Of a stretch of DNA of 64,000 bases, positions 38,419 through 47,951 are shown in pieces. Under the pieces are notes generated by a model. That model made no database searches. It saw only the letters and a program-made list of their open reading frames with translations, and was not told where the DNA came from. Origin of the DNA: Microlunatus sagamiharensis (lineage in GTDB: Bacteria; Actinomycetota; Actinomycetes; Propionibacteriales; Propionibacteriaceae); the NCBI RefSeq assembly GCF_900105785.1, contig NZ_LT629799.1:1054001-1118000 (forward strand), given 5' to 3'. The translations under genes were made by a program, and so were the position numbers. The stretch's first letter is position 1, and each line of letters opens with the position of its first letter.

Positions 38419-39947
38419 GCTGCTCCCTCGGACGCGGTGTTGAGCACGTTGACGCCGCGGAACAGCGCCGACGGCGACCCGTGCGAGACGGGGGCGGACT
38501 GGCCGGGCTGGCCCTTGCCGCAGTTGAAGGCGCCGCCGAGCAGGTAGGTCTGCTCGCCGCCGACCGCCTCCATCGAGCGCCAGAAGTCGGTCGTCGTCGC
38601 CTGGTAGGCCACGTCCTTGACCTGCCCGGCGAGCCGGCCGTCCTCGATACGGTAGAAGCGCTGCCCGGTGAACTGGAAGTTGTAGCGCTGCATGTCGATC
38701 GACCACGACTTGTCGCCGACGACGTAGAGGCCGCGCTCCACGCGGCCGACCAGCTCCTCGCTGCTCGGGCCGCCGGGCTCGGCGGCGAGGGAGACGTTCG
38801 GCATCCGCTGCATGGGGATGTGGCCGGGGGAGTCGGCGTACGCGCAGCCGTTGGAGGGGCCGAGACCCTTCTCGGCGGCCATCTGGCGGTTGAGCTGGTA
38901 GCCGACGAGCGTGCCGCCGGAGACGATGTCGAAGGTCGTCGCGGCGACGCCCTCGTCGTCGTAGCCGATGCTGGCCAGGCCGTGCTCGACGACGCGGTCG
39001 CCGGTGACGTGCATGACGGGGCTGCCGTAGTGCAGCGAGCCCAGCTGGTCGAAGGTCGCGAACGAGGTGCCGGCGTACGCGGCCTCGTAGCCGAGCGCCC
39101 GGTCGAGCTCGGTGGCGTGACCGATCGACTCGTGGATGGTGAGGAAGAGGTTGCTGGGCTCGATGACGAGGTCGTAGCGCCCGGCCTCGACGCTGGGCGC
39201 GGCCGCGTGCTCGGCGAGCAGCGACGGGATCTCGGCGACCTCGGCGTCGAAGTCCCAGCCCGTGCCCGTCAGGTACTCCCACCCACGGCCCGCTGGCGGT
39301 GCGAGGGTGCGCATGGTCGCGAAGCCGTGGGCGCCGACGCTCACCGCGGTCAGCGCCGGCTGCACGCGGACGCGCTGCTGCGTGGTGGTGGTGCCGGCCA
39401 GGTTGGCGAAGAACTTGTCCTCCCGCACGAGGTGCAGGCTCGCCGAGGTGTGGCTGACGCCCTCACCGGCGAGGAGGGCGGCCGACAGCTCGAGCATGCG
39501 GCCCTGGCGCTCGGCCTCGTCGACGTCGAAGGGGTCGACGTCGTACGCCGACACCCAGGTCCGGTCGGCGTGCACCGGCTCGTCGGCCAGCTCGACTCGG
39601 TGTGGCGTGAGCGGCTTGGAGATGCGGGCCGTGGCCACGGCCCGCTCGGCGAGCCGTGCGGCGACGTCGGCGGTCAGCGCGATGCCCGAGGCGAAGCCCC
39701 AGACGCCGTCGTGCACCACGCGCACGGCCAGGCCGAGGGTGGCGTGGTCGGTGCTCGACTCCAGCGCGGTGTCGCGGAACGAGCGCAGCCCCTCGCGGAT
39801 CTGCTCGACGCGCAGGTCGGCGTAGGTGCAGCCGAGCGCGCGGGCCCGGGACAGGGCGGCGTCGGCGAGGGCGTGGAGGGGGAGCGCGGTGAAGGATGGG
39901 TCGATCCCGTGGGGCGCGCTCGGCGGACCTGGAGGCACGGTCGCCAC
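38415..39947 (-). CDS. tldD: Metalloprotease TldD
   Basis: This is the catalytic subunit of TldD/E. The 510-residue protein has the zinc motif HESIGH with H272, E273 and H277 followed by ATELDRALGYEAAYAG, and GYQLNRQMAAEKG, RMPNVSLAAEPGGPSSEELV and the C-terminal GKGQPGQSAPVSHGSPSALF, which carries the conserved C-terminal third-ligand region. GTG 39947 is used; a minus-strand TATCGT (39951-39946) would instead favour a leaderless start at the GTG at 39938, three codons in. tldD and tldE form a two-gene operon divergent from hisF. Confidence 0.92.
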   Translation of the reverse strand: MATVPPGPPSAPHGIDPSFTALPLHALADAALSRARALGCTYADLRVEQIREGLRSFRDTALESSTDHATLGLAVRVVHDGVWGFASGIALTADVAARLAERAVATARISKPLTPHRVELADEPVHADRTWVSAYDVDPFDVDEAERQGRMLELSAALLAGEGVSHTSASLHLVREDKFFANLAGTTTTQQRVRVQPALTAVSVGAHGFATMRTLAPPAGRGWEYLTGTGWDFDAEVAEIPSLLAEHAAAPSVEAGRYDLVIEPSNLFLTIHESIGHATELDRALGYEAAYAGTSFATFDQLGSLHYGSPVMHVTGDRVVEHGLASIGYDDEGVAATTFDIVSGGTLVGYQLNRQMAAEKGLGPSNGCAYADSPGHIPMQRMPNVSLAAEPGGPSSEELVGRVERGLYVVGDKSWSIDMQRYNFQFTGQRFYRIEDGRLAGQVKDVAYQATTTDFWRSMEAVGGEQTYLLGGAFNCGKGQPGQSAPVSHGSPSALFRGVNVLNTASEGAA

Positions 39948-39981
39948 GATAACGACAGGCTCCGACAGCCCGGCGCCCCTC

Positions 39982-39987
39982 TAGGCT
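39982..39987 (+). promoter_or_regulatory. -10 element, leaderless start of hisF
   Basis: TAGGCT, 6-nt spacer, GTG 39994. Confidence 0.6.
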
Positions 39988-39993
39988 GAGCGC

Positions 39994-40803
39994 GTGCCAG
40001 TCGCCGTCCGCGTCATCCCCTGCCTCGACGTGCACGCGGGCCGGGTGGTCAAGGGCGTGAACTTCGTCGACCTGCGCGACGCGGGCGACCCGGTCGAGCT
40101 CGGCGCCGTCTACGACGCCGAGGGCGCCGACGAGCTGACCTTCCTCGACATCTCCGCGAGCTCCGACGGCCGCGAGACGACCCTGGAGGTCGTCCGCCGC
40201 ACGGCCGAGACGGTCTTCATCCCGCTCACCGTCGGTGGTGGCGTCGGCAGCGTGGCCGACGTCGACGTGCTGCTGCGGGCCGGCGCCGACAAGGTCGCCA
40301 TCAACACCGGCGCGATCCGGCGGCCCGAGGTGATCGGCGAGATCACGCGCCGCTTCGGCAACCAGGTCCTCGTGCTGTCGGTCGACGCCCGGCGCAGCCC
40401 CGACCAGCCCTCCGGCTTCGAGGTGACCACGCACGGCGGTCGTCGCGCGGCCGGGATCGACGCGGTCGCCTGGGCCCGGCGCGGGGTCGAGGAGGGCGTC
40501 GGCGAGATCCTGCTCAACTCGATGGACGCCGACGGCACCACGGCCGGCTTCGACCTCGAGATGATCGCCGCGGTCCGGGCCGCGGTCGACGTGCCGCTCA
40601 TCGCCTCGGGCGGGGCCGGCCGCGTCGAGGACTTCCCGCCGGCCGTCGCCGCCGGGGCCGACGCCGTGCTCGCCGCGACCGTCTTCCACTTCGGGACGCT
40701 CACCGTCGGCCAGGTCAAGGACGCGATCGCCGACGCGGGCTTCCCCGTGCGGCGCGCGTCCTTGGCGATCGAGCGCCCGACCAGGGAGACTGTCGCGACG
40801 TGA
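39994..40803 (+). CDS. hisF: Imidazole glycerol phosphate synthase cyclase subunit HisF
   Basis: HisF uses ammonia delivered by HisH to turn PRFAR into imidazole glycerol phosphate and AICAR (histidine synthesis). The 269-residue TIM barrel has catalytic D11 ([15 protein letters not shown]) and D140-region ([13 protein letters not shown]), phosphate loops VGGGVGS near 80 and ASGGAGR near 205. The rest of the his operon is not adjacent here (usually hisA/hisH lie upstream in actinobacteria), so hisF appears to be separate or at a rearranged edge. It overlaps the HIT gene by 4 nt. Confidence 0.96.
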   Translation: MPVAVRVIPCLDVHAGRVVKGVNFVDLRDAGDPVELGAVYDAEGADELTFLDISASSDGRETTLEVVRRTAETVFIPLTVGGGVGSVADVDVLLRAGADKVAINTGAIRRPEVIGEITRRFGNQVLVLSVDARRSPDQPSGFEVTTHGGRRAAGIDAVAWARRGVEEGVGEILLNSMDADGTTAGFDLEMIAAVRAAVDVPLIASGGAGRVEDFPPAVAAGADAVLAATVFHFGTLTVGQVKDAIADAGFPVRRASLAIERPTRETVAT

Positions 40804-41285
40804 GCGCCCCGGACAGCACCGCCAGCACGAGCGCCAGCACGCGGGAGGACGGCGCGCGGCAGGACGGCACGCGAGACGACTGCCTCTTCTGCCGGATCGT
40901 CGACGGCTCGATCCCGTCGCGTCAGGTCCACGCCGACGAGCACGCGGTCGCCTTCCTCGACATCAACGGCTGGCACCGCGGCCACACGCTGGTGATCCCC
41001 CGTCGCCACGTCGACGACCTCGTCTTCGGGCCGTCGGCGCTCCCCGAGATCGCGCCCGCCATCGACGTGGTGGCCCGTCGGCTCGTCGAGCGGCTGGCCC
41101 CCGACGGCGTCAACATCCTCTCCTCGGCCCGCCCGGCCGCCGGCCAGACCGTCTTCCACGCCCACGTCCACGTCATCCCCCGCTACGCCGACGCCGCGGG
41201 CTTCACCAACCTCGTGAGGCCCGACGAGGTCCCCGCGGCCGAGCTCGACGCGGTGTGGCACGAGATCACGGACGACCGCACGTGA
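40800..41285 (+). CDS. HIT-family nucleotide hydrolase/transferase
   Basis: This 161-residue protein has the HIT core: [16 protein letters not shown] (about 28-43), [20 protein letters not shown] and the triad HAHVHVIPR near 120-128. The N-terminal 27 residues are Ser/Thr/Asp-rich and probably disordered. HIT proteins of this branch hydrolyse adenosine phosphoramidates or related AMP-linked compounds. It overlaps hisF and the following glycosyltransferase by 4 nt each, so it is part of a three-gene operon. Confidence 0.9.
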   Translation: MSAPDSTASTSASTREDGARQDGTRDDCLFCRIVDGSIPSRQVHADEHAVAFLDINGWHRGHTLVIPRRHVDDLVFGPSALPEIAPAIDVVARRLVERLAPDGVNILSSARPAAGQTVFHAHVHVIPRYADAAGFTNLVRPDEVPAAELDAVWHEITDDRT

Positions 41286-42589
41286 GCTCCCCGGCTCCTG
41301 TCGCGACGGAGGTCCCGCCGGGCCGGGCCGCCGTCCCGCTGACGAGGGGCCGCAAGGCCCGCCTGCTGCTGCTCGAGGTCGGCCCGCCGGCCGTCGTGGC
41401 GCTGCTGGTGCTGCCCTTCGTCATCGCCTACAGCCACTGGTGGCCGCGGCTGCCCAACACGATCGACCTCCAGGTCTACGTGTACGCGGTCAAGGACATG
41501 GTGGCCGGGCGCGACATCTTCCAGACCGTCACCCCGGGCTGGAAGCTCCCCTTCATCTACCCGCCGATCTCGGCGGTCCTGATGACGCCGCTGGCCTTCG
41601 GGCCGTACGTGTTCTGGCAGCTGGCGTGGACGGTCGCCGGGGTGGGCGCGATGCAGTCCGTGCTGCGCCGGTGCGGGGTGCCCCGCGGCTGGCGGCTCGC
41701 CGTGGTCGGGTCGGTCGCGGTCGTGGCCGTCGAGCCGATCCGGACCACCCTCGGCTACGGCCAGGTCAACACCTTCCTGATGGCGCTCGTGGTGGCCGAC
41801 CTGCTGCCGCGCTGGCCGGGGGCGCCGCAGCGCGAGCGGCGCTCGCAGGGCGTCCTCGTCGGCCTGGCGACGTCGGTCAAGCTCACCCCGGCGCTCTTCG
41901 GCGTCTTCGCCTTCCTGGCCGGCCGGCGCAGGTTCGCGATCGTCTCGGGGCTGTCGTTCATCGCGTTCACCGCCGTGGGGTACGCGTTCCTCCCGAGCAA
42001 CACCGTCGCCTACTACACCGGCCTGTCCGGCGGCGACACCCGGTCGCCGGCCTCTCCCTTCTACGTCGGCAACCAGAACCTGCTGAGCGTGTTCTACCGG
42101 CTGGCCGGCACGAGCAGCACCACGACGACCCTGCTCGGCCTCGGCCTCGCCGCCGTCGTGGCGGTGCTCGGCACCCTCGTCGCGGTCCACTGGTGGCGCG
42201 TCGGGCAGAAGGTCTTCGCGATCGCCCTCGTCGGGCTGTGCACCAACCTCGCCTCGCCGGTGTCGTGGACCCACCACTACGTGTGGATCCTGCCCATGGG
42301 CGTCGCCGTCCTGACCCAGGCGCTCCCGCGCTGGGTGCGGGTCGTCGCGGGCTTCTGGGTGGTCTGGGTGGCGGTGTGCCTGCCGCTGTCGGTGCTCCCG
42401 TACGGCGACCGGGTCGAGCTGACCTACACGCCGCTGCAGGAGCTGGTGGCCAACCTCGGGCCACTCACCGGCGTCGTGCTCGTCCTCGGGCTGGTCGTCC
42501 AGCTGCTGGTGACGCGGCGCCGCGAGCTGCCGCGCCACGCCCTGGTGGCCGGCGGCGAGCCGGTCACGGCGCCCGCGCTCCCGCGCTGA
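41282..42589 (+). CDS. GT87-type polyprenol-linked mannosyltransferase-like protein
   Basis: This 435-residue protein has about 10-12 membrane helices and the layout of DUF2029/GT87 enzymes, which use polyprenol-phosphate-mannose to add alpha-1,2 mannose to lipoglycans. The first loop has [20 protein letters not shown] (near 55-74, holding the Asp of the GT-C motif) and [33 protein letters not shown] near 158, [14 protein letters not shown] near 198 and [16 protein letters not shown] near 322 are typical of the family. GTG 41282 overlaps HIT by 4 nt. The acceptor is unknown. Confidence 0.82.
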   Translation: MSSPAPVATEVPPGRAAVPLTRGRKARLLLLEVGPPAVVALLVLPFVIAYSHWWPRLPNTIDLQVYVYAVKDMVAGRDIFQTVTPGWKLPFIYPPISAVLMTPLAFGPYVFWQLAWTVAGVGAMQSVLRRCGVPRGWRLAVVGSVAVVAVEPIRTTLGYGQVNTFLMALVVADLLPRWPGAPQRERRSQGVLVGLATSVKLTPALFGVFAFLAGRRRFAIVSGLSFIAFTAVGYAFLPSNTVAYYTGLSGGDTRSPASPFYVGNQNLLSVFYRLAGTSSTTTTLLGLGLAAVVAVLGTLVAVHWWRVGQKVFAIALVGLCTNLASPVSWTHHYVWILPMGVAVLTQALPRWVRVVAGFWVVWVAVCLPLSVLPYGDRVELTYTPLQELVANLGPLTGVVLVLGLVVQLLVTRRRELPRHALVAGGEPVTAPALPR

Positions 42590-42634
42590 GGACGGCGCGG
42601 GCGGAAGGCTCGCCGCGGCGTCGGCGACCCGCAC

Positions 42635-42640
42635 TACATT
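42635..42640 (+). promoter_or_regulatory. -10 element, leaderless start of ilvD
   Basis: TACATT, 7-nt spacer, GTG 42648. It argues against the upstream in-frame TTG at 42639. Confidence 0.5.
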
Positions 42641-42647
42641 GACGGCT

Positions 42648-44378
42648 GTGACCGACACGATCCCGCAGACCTCGACCGACGGCTCCGCCTCCGACGCCAG
42701 CGCGGGCGTCGACATCAAGCCGCGCTCCCGGGTCGTCACCGACGGGCTCGAGGCGACCGCGTCGCGCGGCATGCTGCGTGCGGTCGGCATGGGCGACGAC
42801 GACTGGGTCAAGCCCCAGGTCGGCGTCGCGTCGAGCTGGAACGAGATCACCCCCTGCAACCTGTCGCTCGACCGCCTGGCCAAGGCGGTCAAGGACGGGG
42901 TGCACGCCGCCGGCGGCTACCCGCTCGAGTTCGGCACCATCTCCGTCTCCGACGGGATCTCGATGGGCCACGAGGGCATGCACTTCTCGCTGGTGAGCCG
43001 CGAGGTCATCGCCGACTCGGTCGAGACCGTCATGTCCGCCGAGCGGCTCGACGGCTCGGTGCTGCTGGCGGGCTGCGACAAGTCGCTGCCGGGCATGCTG
43101 ATGGCGGCCGCCCGCCTCGACCTGGCCTCGGTCTTCCTGTACGCCGGGTCGACGATGCCGGGCCGCGTCGGTGACAAGGACGTGACGATCATCGACGCCT
43201 TCGAGGCCGTCGGCGCGTGCGTCGCCGGGCTCATCACCCGCGAGCAGGTCACCGAGGTCGAGAAGGCCATCTGCCCGGGCGAGGGCGCCTGCGGCGGCAT
43301 GTACACCGCGAACACGATGGCCAGCGCGGCCGAGGCCCTCGGCATGTCGCTGCCGGGCTCCGCCGCCCCGCCCGCCGTCGACCGGCGCCGCGACGGCTAC
43401 GCCCGCAAGAGCGGCATGGCCGTCGTCGAGCTGCTGCGCCGCGGCATCACCGCGCGCGACATCCTGACCAAGGAGGCGTTCGAGAACGCCATCGCGGTGG
43501 TCATGGCCTTCGGCGGCTCGACCAACGCGGTGCTGCACCTGCTGGCCATCGCCAACGAGGCCGAGGTCGACCTGACCCTGGACGACTTCGTGCGCGTGGG
43601 CAAGAAGGTCCCGCACCTCGGCGACCTCAAGCCCTTCGGCCGCTACGTGATGACCGACGTCGACCGCGTCGGCGGCGTCCCCGTGGTCATGAAGGCGCTG
43701 CTCGAGGCCGGGCTGCTGCACGGCGACTGCCTGACGGTGACCGGCAAGACGATGGCCGAGAACCTCGCCGACATCGCCCCGCCGGACGTCGACGGCACGA
43801 TCCTGCGCGCCCTGTCCGACCCGATCCACCCGACCGGTGGCATCACCATCCTGCGCGGCTCGCTCGCTCCCGAGGGCGCGGTGGTCAAGAGCGCCGGCTT
43901 CGACACCTCGGTGTGGGCCGGCACCGCCCGCGTGTTCGACGGGGAGCGGGCGGCCATGGACGCGCTCGAGGACGGCACGATCAAGGCCGGCGACGTCGTC
44001 ACCATCCGCTACGAGGGCCCCAAGGGCGGTCCGGGGATGCGCGAGATGCTCGCCATCACGGCGGCCATCAAGGGCGCCGGCCTCGGCAAGGACGTCATGC
44101 TGATCACCGACGGCCGCTTCTCGGGCGGGACGACGGGGCTGTGCGTCGGCCACATCGCTCCCGAGGCGACCGAGGGAGGGCCGATCGCGCTCGTCCAGGA
44201 CGGCGACCGGATCACCCTCGACGTGGCCAACGGGACGCTGGAGGTCGACGTCGACGAGGCCGAGCTGGAGCGTCGGCGCGCCGCCTGGACGCCCACCGAG
44301 CGTCCGGCCCGGCGCGGCGTGCTGGCGAAGTACACCAAGCTCGTCCGCTCGGCCAACGTCGGCGCGGTCTGCGGCTGA
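42648..44378 (+). CDS. ilvD: Dihydroxy-acid dehydratase
   Basis: IlvD dehydrates dihydroxy-isovalerate and dihydroxy-methylvalerate in valine, leucine and isoleucine synthesis; it is an Fe-S enzyme. The 576-residue protein has the three cluster cysteines C70 (ITPCNLS), C143 ([11 protein letters not shown]) and C215 ([13 protein letters not shown]), and the catalytic Ser region [10 protein letters not shown] near 487. An Asp/Ser/Thr N-terminal arm of about 20 residues precedes the core. GTG 42648 is fixed by its leaderless promoter. It is separate from ilvBNC, about 4 kb downstream. Confidence 0.96.
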   Translation: MTDTIPQTSTDGSASDASAGVDIKPRSRVVTDGLEATASRGMLRAVGMGDDDWVKPQVGVASSWNEITPCNLSLDRLAKAVKDGVHAAGGYPLEFGTISVSDGISMGHEGMHFSLVSREVIADSVETVMSAERLDGSVLLAGCDKSLPGMLMAAARLDLASVFLYAGSTMPGRVGDKDVTIIDAFEAVGACVAGLITREQVTEVEKAICPGEGACGGMYTANTMASAAEALGMSLPGSAAPPAVDRRRDGYARKSGMAVVELLRRGITARDILTKEAFENAIAVVMAFGGSTNAVLHLLAIANEAEVDLTLDDFVRVGKKVPHLGDLKPFGRYVMTDVDRVGGVPVVMKALLEAGLLHGDCLTVTGKTMAENLADIAPPDVDGTILRALSDPIHPTGGITILRGSLAPEGAVVKSAGFDTSVWAGTARVFDGERAAMDALEDGTIKAGDVVTIRYEGPKGGPGMREMLAITAAIKGAGLGKDVMLITDGRFSGGTTGLCVGHIAPEATEGGPIALVQDGDRITLDVANGTLEVDVDEAELERRRAAWTPTERPARRGVLAKYTKLVRSANVGAVCG

Positions 44379-44392
44379 GGCGGGGTCCGGCG

Positions 44393-44797
44393 ATGGGCGT
44401 GCCGCGGCTGCGCCAGACGGTCCTCGACACCGAGGACCCGCGTCGTCTGGCGGAGTTCTACCGGGTGCTGCTCGGGCTCGCGTACCGGCCCGGGGACGAG
44501 CAGGTCGACCCGGAGGGCGACGACTGGCTCGTGCTCGTGGGGGACGGCGGCGCGCCGGCGCTCGCCTTCCAACGGGTCGAGTCGCTGCCGCACGCGACCT
44601 GGCCGGCGGGCGAGCGGCCGCAGATGCTGCACCTCGACACGACCGTCGCCACGGCGGCCGAGCTCGCGGAGCAGCACGAGCGCGCGCTCGGCCTGGGCGC
44701 CACGCTCCTGCACGACCGGTCCGACGACCCGGACGAGCCCCTCTACGTGTACGCGGACCCGGCGGGCCACCCGTTCTGCATCTTCGTGGGCGACTGA
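44393..44797 (+). CDS. VOC/glyoxalase-like protein
   Basis: The 134-residue protein has the glyoxalase-like fold, with RRLAEFYRVLLGLAYRPGDE near 17-36, MLHLDTTVATAAEL near 83 (containing a metal-position His) and the closing YVYADPAGHPFCIFVGD. No substrate can be named. The ATG at 44393 has no strong Shine-Dalgarno and lies 14 nt after the ilvD stop, so it is probably read from the ilvD transcript. Confidence 0.82.
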   Translation: MGVPRLRQTVLDTEDPRRLAEFYRVLLGLAYRPGDEQVDPEGDDWLVLVGDGGAPALAFQRVESLPHATWPAGERPQMLHLDTTVATAAELAEQHERALGLGATLLHDRSDDPDEPLYVYADPAGHPFCIFVGD

Positions 44798-44826
44798 ACC
44801 CGGGCGACCCAAAGCTTCCCGGCCGC

Positions 44827-44832
44827 TAGCGT
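44827..44832 (+). promoter_or_regulatory. Relict -10 element of a truncated gene
   Basis: TAGCGT, 7 nt, GTG 44840, the same leaderless layout as intact genes here, but it now serves only the gene fragment at 44840. Confidence 0.4.
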
Positions 44833-44839
44833 CGGCCTC

Positions 44840-44893
44840 GTGCGAAGCGTCACCGACGAGGAGCGCCGCGCCCGGCTCGCGGTCCGGCACCGT
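44840..44893 (+). pseudogene. 5' remnant of a winged-helix DNA-binding protein gene
   Basis: The frame from GTG 44840 reads MRSVTDEERRARLAVRHR, which resembles the N-terminus of the winged-helix DNA-binding (HTH_42/DUF1006, YcaQ-like) family, then turns into antisense sequence of the next locus at about 44885-44895. Eighteen residues are too few for certainty, but the intact leaderless promoter in front supports a true gene start cut by a deletion or insertion junction. Confidence 0.4.
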
Positions 44894-45173
44894 ACGTCCC
44901 CGGTCGGTTGTTCAGGGTGGCGTCGCGCGCCGTCGCCTGGTTGTTCGGGGGGTCGTCGTCCAGCGAGTGGGCGAAGTAGGCCCCGTCACCGCGGACCGCG
45001 TCCTGGCAGGTGAAGTACCGGTTGGTGCCGACCGTGTCGCCGGTGTTGGTGACCTGCGCGGTGAACGCGGCCGTCGAGCCGGGCACCGTCGTCAGCACGA
45101 CGCACAGCGCCAGCCCCAGCAGCGCCACCGCCCCCACAGGCCGCGCAGCGGCGGGAGCGTCCGGCGTCCGCAC
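44850..45173 (-). pseudogene. Truncated SipW-type exported surface protein
   Basis: From GTG 45173 the protein has a basic N-terminus and a hydrophobic helix (about 14-32) leading into TVPGSTAAFTAQVTNTGDTV, the layout of SipW-dependent signal peptides. It continues through a threonine/asparagine-rich, TasA/camelysin-like mature start to NNRPGTYG, then changes near 44895 to antisense of the winged-helix remnant and stops at 44850. Related proteins usually continue for 100-200 more residues, so this is a 3'-truncated gene. It directly follows the signal peptidase gene (8 bp). Confidence 0.55.
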
Positions 45174-45180
45174 CCCGCGC

Positions 45181-46071
45181 TCACGCGTCGTCCTCCACGG
45201 GGCCGAGCCCGACGACCAGGCACCCTAGCAGCGGCAGGCTGCACACGCCGGCGACGAGGAGCAGCCACGCCACGTCGAGGTGCGGGTGCCCGACGATGTG
45301 GAACGGGGCGCCGGGAGTGGGCGCGGTGACCGCGACCGAGCCGACCTGGCCGGTCAGCAGGTCGACGTGGTGGCCCGGCATGCCCTCCACGCGGGTCGGC
45401 AGCAGTCCGCCGGAGACGACGTCGGCCTCCGGCTGGGCGCCGGGCGGGTTGCGCACCGAGATGAGGACCGGGTGCACGAAGGGCCGCAGGACCAGGACCG
45501 CGAGGCACAGCAGCAGGCAGGTCCCGAGCACCCGCACGCTCGAGCGCCAGTACGCGCGGACGTAGCGGCGCGTGCCCACGAGCAGCACCGCGCCCGCCAC
45601 CACGAGCATCGGCAGGGCCTTCACCGCCCAGCCCATCCCGATCAGGCGGACCTGGACTGTCCCGACCAGGTCCTCGTCACGGACCGGGTACGGGTCGGTC
45701 GCGCCGTTGATGTCGCCCCGGACGACCAGCTGGCCGGCCGGCGTCTTCTCGACGACGCGGTGGGTGATGATCTCGGCTGGGTTCTGGCGGGGGTGGTAGC
45801 TGACGACGTCGCCGACCGCGATCCGCGACGTCGGCTCGTAGCGCGTCAGGATCATCGTCCTGACGGGCGCGGCCCGGCCCATGGACGGGGTCTCGATCAC
45901 CGCCCACGACCCGCGGTCGAGGCGCCAGGCCAGTCCGGCGAGGAGCAGGCCGGCGACGAGGACCAGGACGGCGAGGGCGGCGTACGTCTGGCCGGGTGTC
46001 CCGCCGGGGCGCAGGCCCGGCCGACGCCCGCCCGCGGCGGGACGACGTCGACCGGGTCTGGGGCGGAGCAC
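45181..46071 (-). CDS. SipW/ER-type signal peptidase I
   Basis: This 296-residue membrane protease has a helix near 30-49, catalytic S63 in IETPSMGRAAPV, and H104 in EIITHRVVE, in place of the Lys of ordinary bacterial signal peptidases, followed by RGDINGATDPYPV with the conserved Asp. This His-type (S26B) layout marks SipW enzymes, which process a small set of substrates such as TasA-like surface proteins. Two or three more helices lie near 145-165, 180-200 and 270-290. Its two flanking substrate-like genes are both broken, so it may be without clients. GTG 46071 is used. Confidence 0.82.
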   Translation of the reverse strand: MLRPRPGRRRPAAGGRRPGLRPGGTPGQTYAALAVLVLVAGLLLAGLAWRLDRGSWAVIETPSMGRAAPVRTMILTRYEPTSRIAVGDVVSYHPRQNPAEIITHRVVEKTPAGQLVVRGDINGATDPYPVRDEDLVGTVQVRLIGMGWAVKALPMLVVAGAVLLVGTRRYVRAYWRSSVRVLGTCLLLCLAVLVLRPFVHPVLISVRNPPGAQPEADVVSGGLLPTRVEGMPGHHVDLLTGQVGSVAVTAPTPGAPFHIVGHPHLDVAWLLLVAGVCSLPLLGCLVVGLGPVEDDA

Positions 46072-46085
46072 CGTGCCTCAGGCGA

Positions 46086-46768
46086 TCAGGAGGTGAAGGT
46101 CCAGGTGAGCGGCTGCGCCGCGGCGAGACCCTGGTAGGTGTTGCCCGAGGGGGCGGGCAGGGTGACGGCGAAGGTAAAGGTCACCGAGGCCGACGGGGCG
46201 ACCGGCGCCGTCAGGGTGAGGGCGAGGCCGTGGTGAGCGACGCCAGTGTCGAGCTCGCCGGGCTGACCGTCGTGGTCGTGCTGCCCACCGTCTGGGTGAT
46301 GACGACCCGGAGCGTGCTGCACAGGTCCGTCGCGCTGGTGCCCGCGATGCCGCCGCTCTGGGTGCACGTGCCGGCGGCGAGGGTGAACGCGTTGGCCGGC
46401 GCGGTGCCCGAGTTGGTGATGGTGACCGTCGTGCTCGTGGACTGGCCCGGCACGAGGGCGAGGACGCCGCCCTACTTGTTGATCGTGGCGCAGGTCGCGG
46501 AGTTGGTGCCCGCGTAGCCGCCGGCCCCGGAGTTGCTGGAGCAGGTGACGTTGCCGGGAGCGGGTCCCGTCTCGGTCATGATCAGGGTGCCCTCGCCGAC
46601 GGTGTTGACGCTGTTGACGATCGAGGCCGTGAAGGCGGCCAGGCTGCTGTTCATCGAGAAGGCCAGCACCACGGCCCCGACGACGCCCGTGAGCAGGGCG
46701 AGCGGGGTCAGGCGGCGACGGGCGGCGGCTCGCCGGGGAGCGGCTGAGCCGGCGGTCGGTGCGGACAC
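46086..46768 (-). pseudogene. Disrupted SipW-dependent surface protein gene
   Basis: From GTG 46768 the frame encodes a basic start, the helix LTPLALLTGVVGAVVLAFSM and the mature-type start NSSLAAFTASIVNSVNTVGE. It runs to ATINK, then meets TAG (46474-46472), after which the same frame continues GGVLALVPGQSTSTTVTITN through SPASSTLASLTT. Near 46220 a +1/-1 shift is needed to reach GLALTLTAPVAPSASVTFTF and the end WTFTS at 46086. One amber codon plus one frameshift therefore break an otherwise coherent protein of about 225 residues. Sequencing error could explain one lesion; two, beside a truncated sister gene, suggest decay. Confidence 0.65.
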
Positions 46769-46924
46769 GCGGGGTTGGCCCTTTCCAGCGGTGGTCGGAT
46801 GGTCCGAGGCACCCCGATGCCCCGATCGCGCCATGGATGCTTGGGACGAACTGTTCGAGAGGTGGGCGGTATTGCATATACACAAATCTGAGAAACCGGC
46901 TCTCCGTCGACCGAGGAATGCCAC

Positions 46925-47857
46925 GTGAGGAGCGCCGCGGACCGCGTCCGTCTGCAACCGCTGGCCCGTGCCCGCGTGGCGTCCCTGGGTGAGGTCGGGC
47001 GACGCTGGGAGGCGGGCCTGCCGGCGCTGCTGCAGGAACTGGCGGACCGGTGGTCGCTGACGCTCGACCGCGCGCTGCCCGGGGGGAGCGCGTCCTACGT
47101 CGTCGGGGCCCGGACGGCGGGCGGCGAGCCGGCGGTGGTCAAGGTCGCGATGGCCGACCCGGGCTTCGAGGCCGAGGTGGAGGCCCTCCGCGACGCGCGG
47201 GGCCACGGCTACGTGCGGCTGCTCGACCACGACCCCGGTCGCGGGGCGGTGCTGCTCGAGCGGCTCGGTGCGACCCTGTCCGGGTCGGGGCTGGGCCCCG
47301 AGGAGCAGCTCGACGTGCTGGCGGCCACGCTCGCCGTGGCCTGGCGTCCGCCCGACCGCCCCGCCGTCGACCGGGCCCGCGCCCTCGCCGAGGGCATCGA
47401 CTCCCGCCTCGACCACCTCGAGGCCGCCGACAGGCCCGCGGTCACGCGGGCGCTGGCGTACGCCTCCGAGCTCGGCGGCACCGACCCGGCCGACCCGGTG
47501 CTCGTGCACGGCGACCCGCACCCGGGCAACCTGCTCAGGGTCCCTCGACCCCGAGCCGGCGCTCCCACCGGCTGGTGCCTCGTCGACCCCGAGCCCTGCG
47601 TGACCGATGCCGCCTACGACCTCGGCGTGGCGGTGCGCGACTTCTCCGCGACCCTGCTCGCCGACCCGTCGGGGGCCGTCGACCGGCTCCGGGCGTGGTG
47701 CCGCCGCGTCGCCGCCCCGGCCGGCGTCGACCCGGACCGGGTGTGGGCCTGGGGCTTCCTCGAGCGGGTGTCGACCGGGCTGTACGTCCGCTCCTTCGGC
47801 GCGCCCGTGGTGGCCGGGCCGTTCCTGCGCTCGGCCGCGCTCCTGGTCGACGGCTGA
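46925..47857 (+). CDS. APH(6)/hydroxyurea-kinase-like phosphotransferase
   Basis: The 310-residue kinase-fold protein resembles the aminoglycoside/hydroxyurea resistance kinase family (PF04655). It has ASYVVGARTAGGEPAVVKVA (lysine of the N-lobe near 75), the Brenner motif LVHGDPHPGNLL near 193-204 and VDPEPCVTDAAYDLGVAVRD near 222-241. The true substrate is unknown and resistance is not implied. The start (GTG) follows an AT-rich stretch at 46875-46915 that may hold its promoter. Confidence 0.8.
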   Translation: MRSAADRVRLQPLARARVASLGEVGRRWEAGLPALLQELADRWSLTLDRALPGGSASYVVGARTAGGEPAVVKVAMADPGFEAEVEALRDARGHGYVRLLDHDPGRGAVLLERLGATLSGSGLGPEEQLDVLAATLAVAWRPPDRPAVDRARALAEGIDSRLDHLEAADRPAVTRALAYASELGGTDPADPVLVHGDPHPGNLLRVPRPRAGAPTGWCLVDPEPCVTDAAYDLGVAVRDFSATLLADPSGAVDRLRAWCRRVAAPAGVDPDRVWAWGFLERVSTGLYVRSFGAPVVAGPFLRSAALLVDG

Positions 47858-47951
47858 GGTCCCGGCCGGTCTGCGGACCCGCCCGCGCGCCCGCGGATTT
47901 GCCAGGGCCCCCTAGCGTCCTTCCGGATACCGGGACGACCCCTGCCGCAGG

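Noticed and set aside
45280-46137. Plus-strand open frame over the signal peptidase gene
   Set aside because: It is antisense to a gene with clear catalytic motifs and has no domain of its own.
46925-47857. Antibiotic-resistance call for the APH-type kinases here and at 11766
   Set aside because: The kinase fold and Brenner motif are present, but family members have many non-drug substrates and nothing in either sequence or context indicates a drug.
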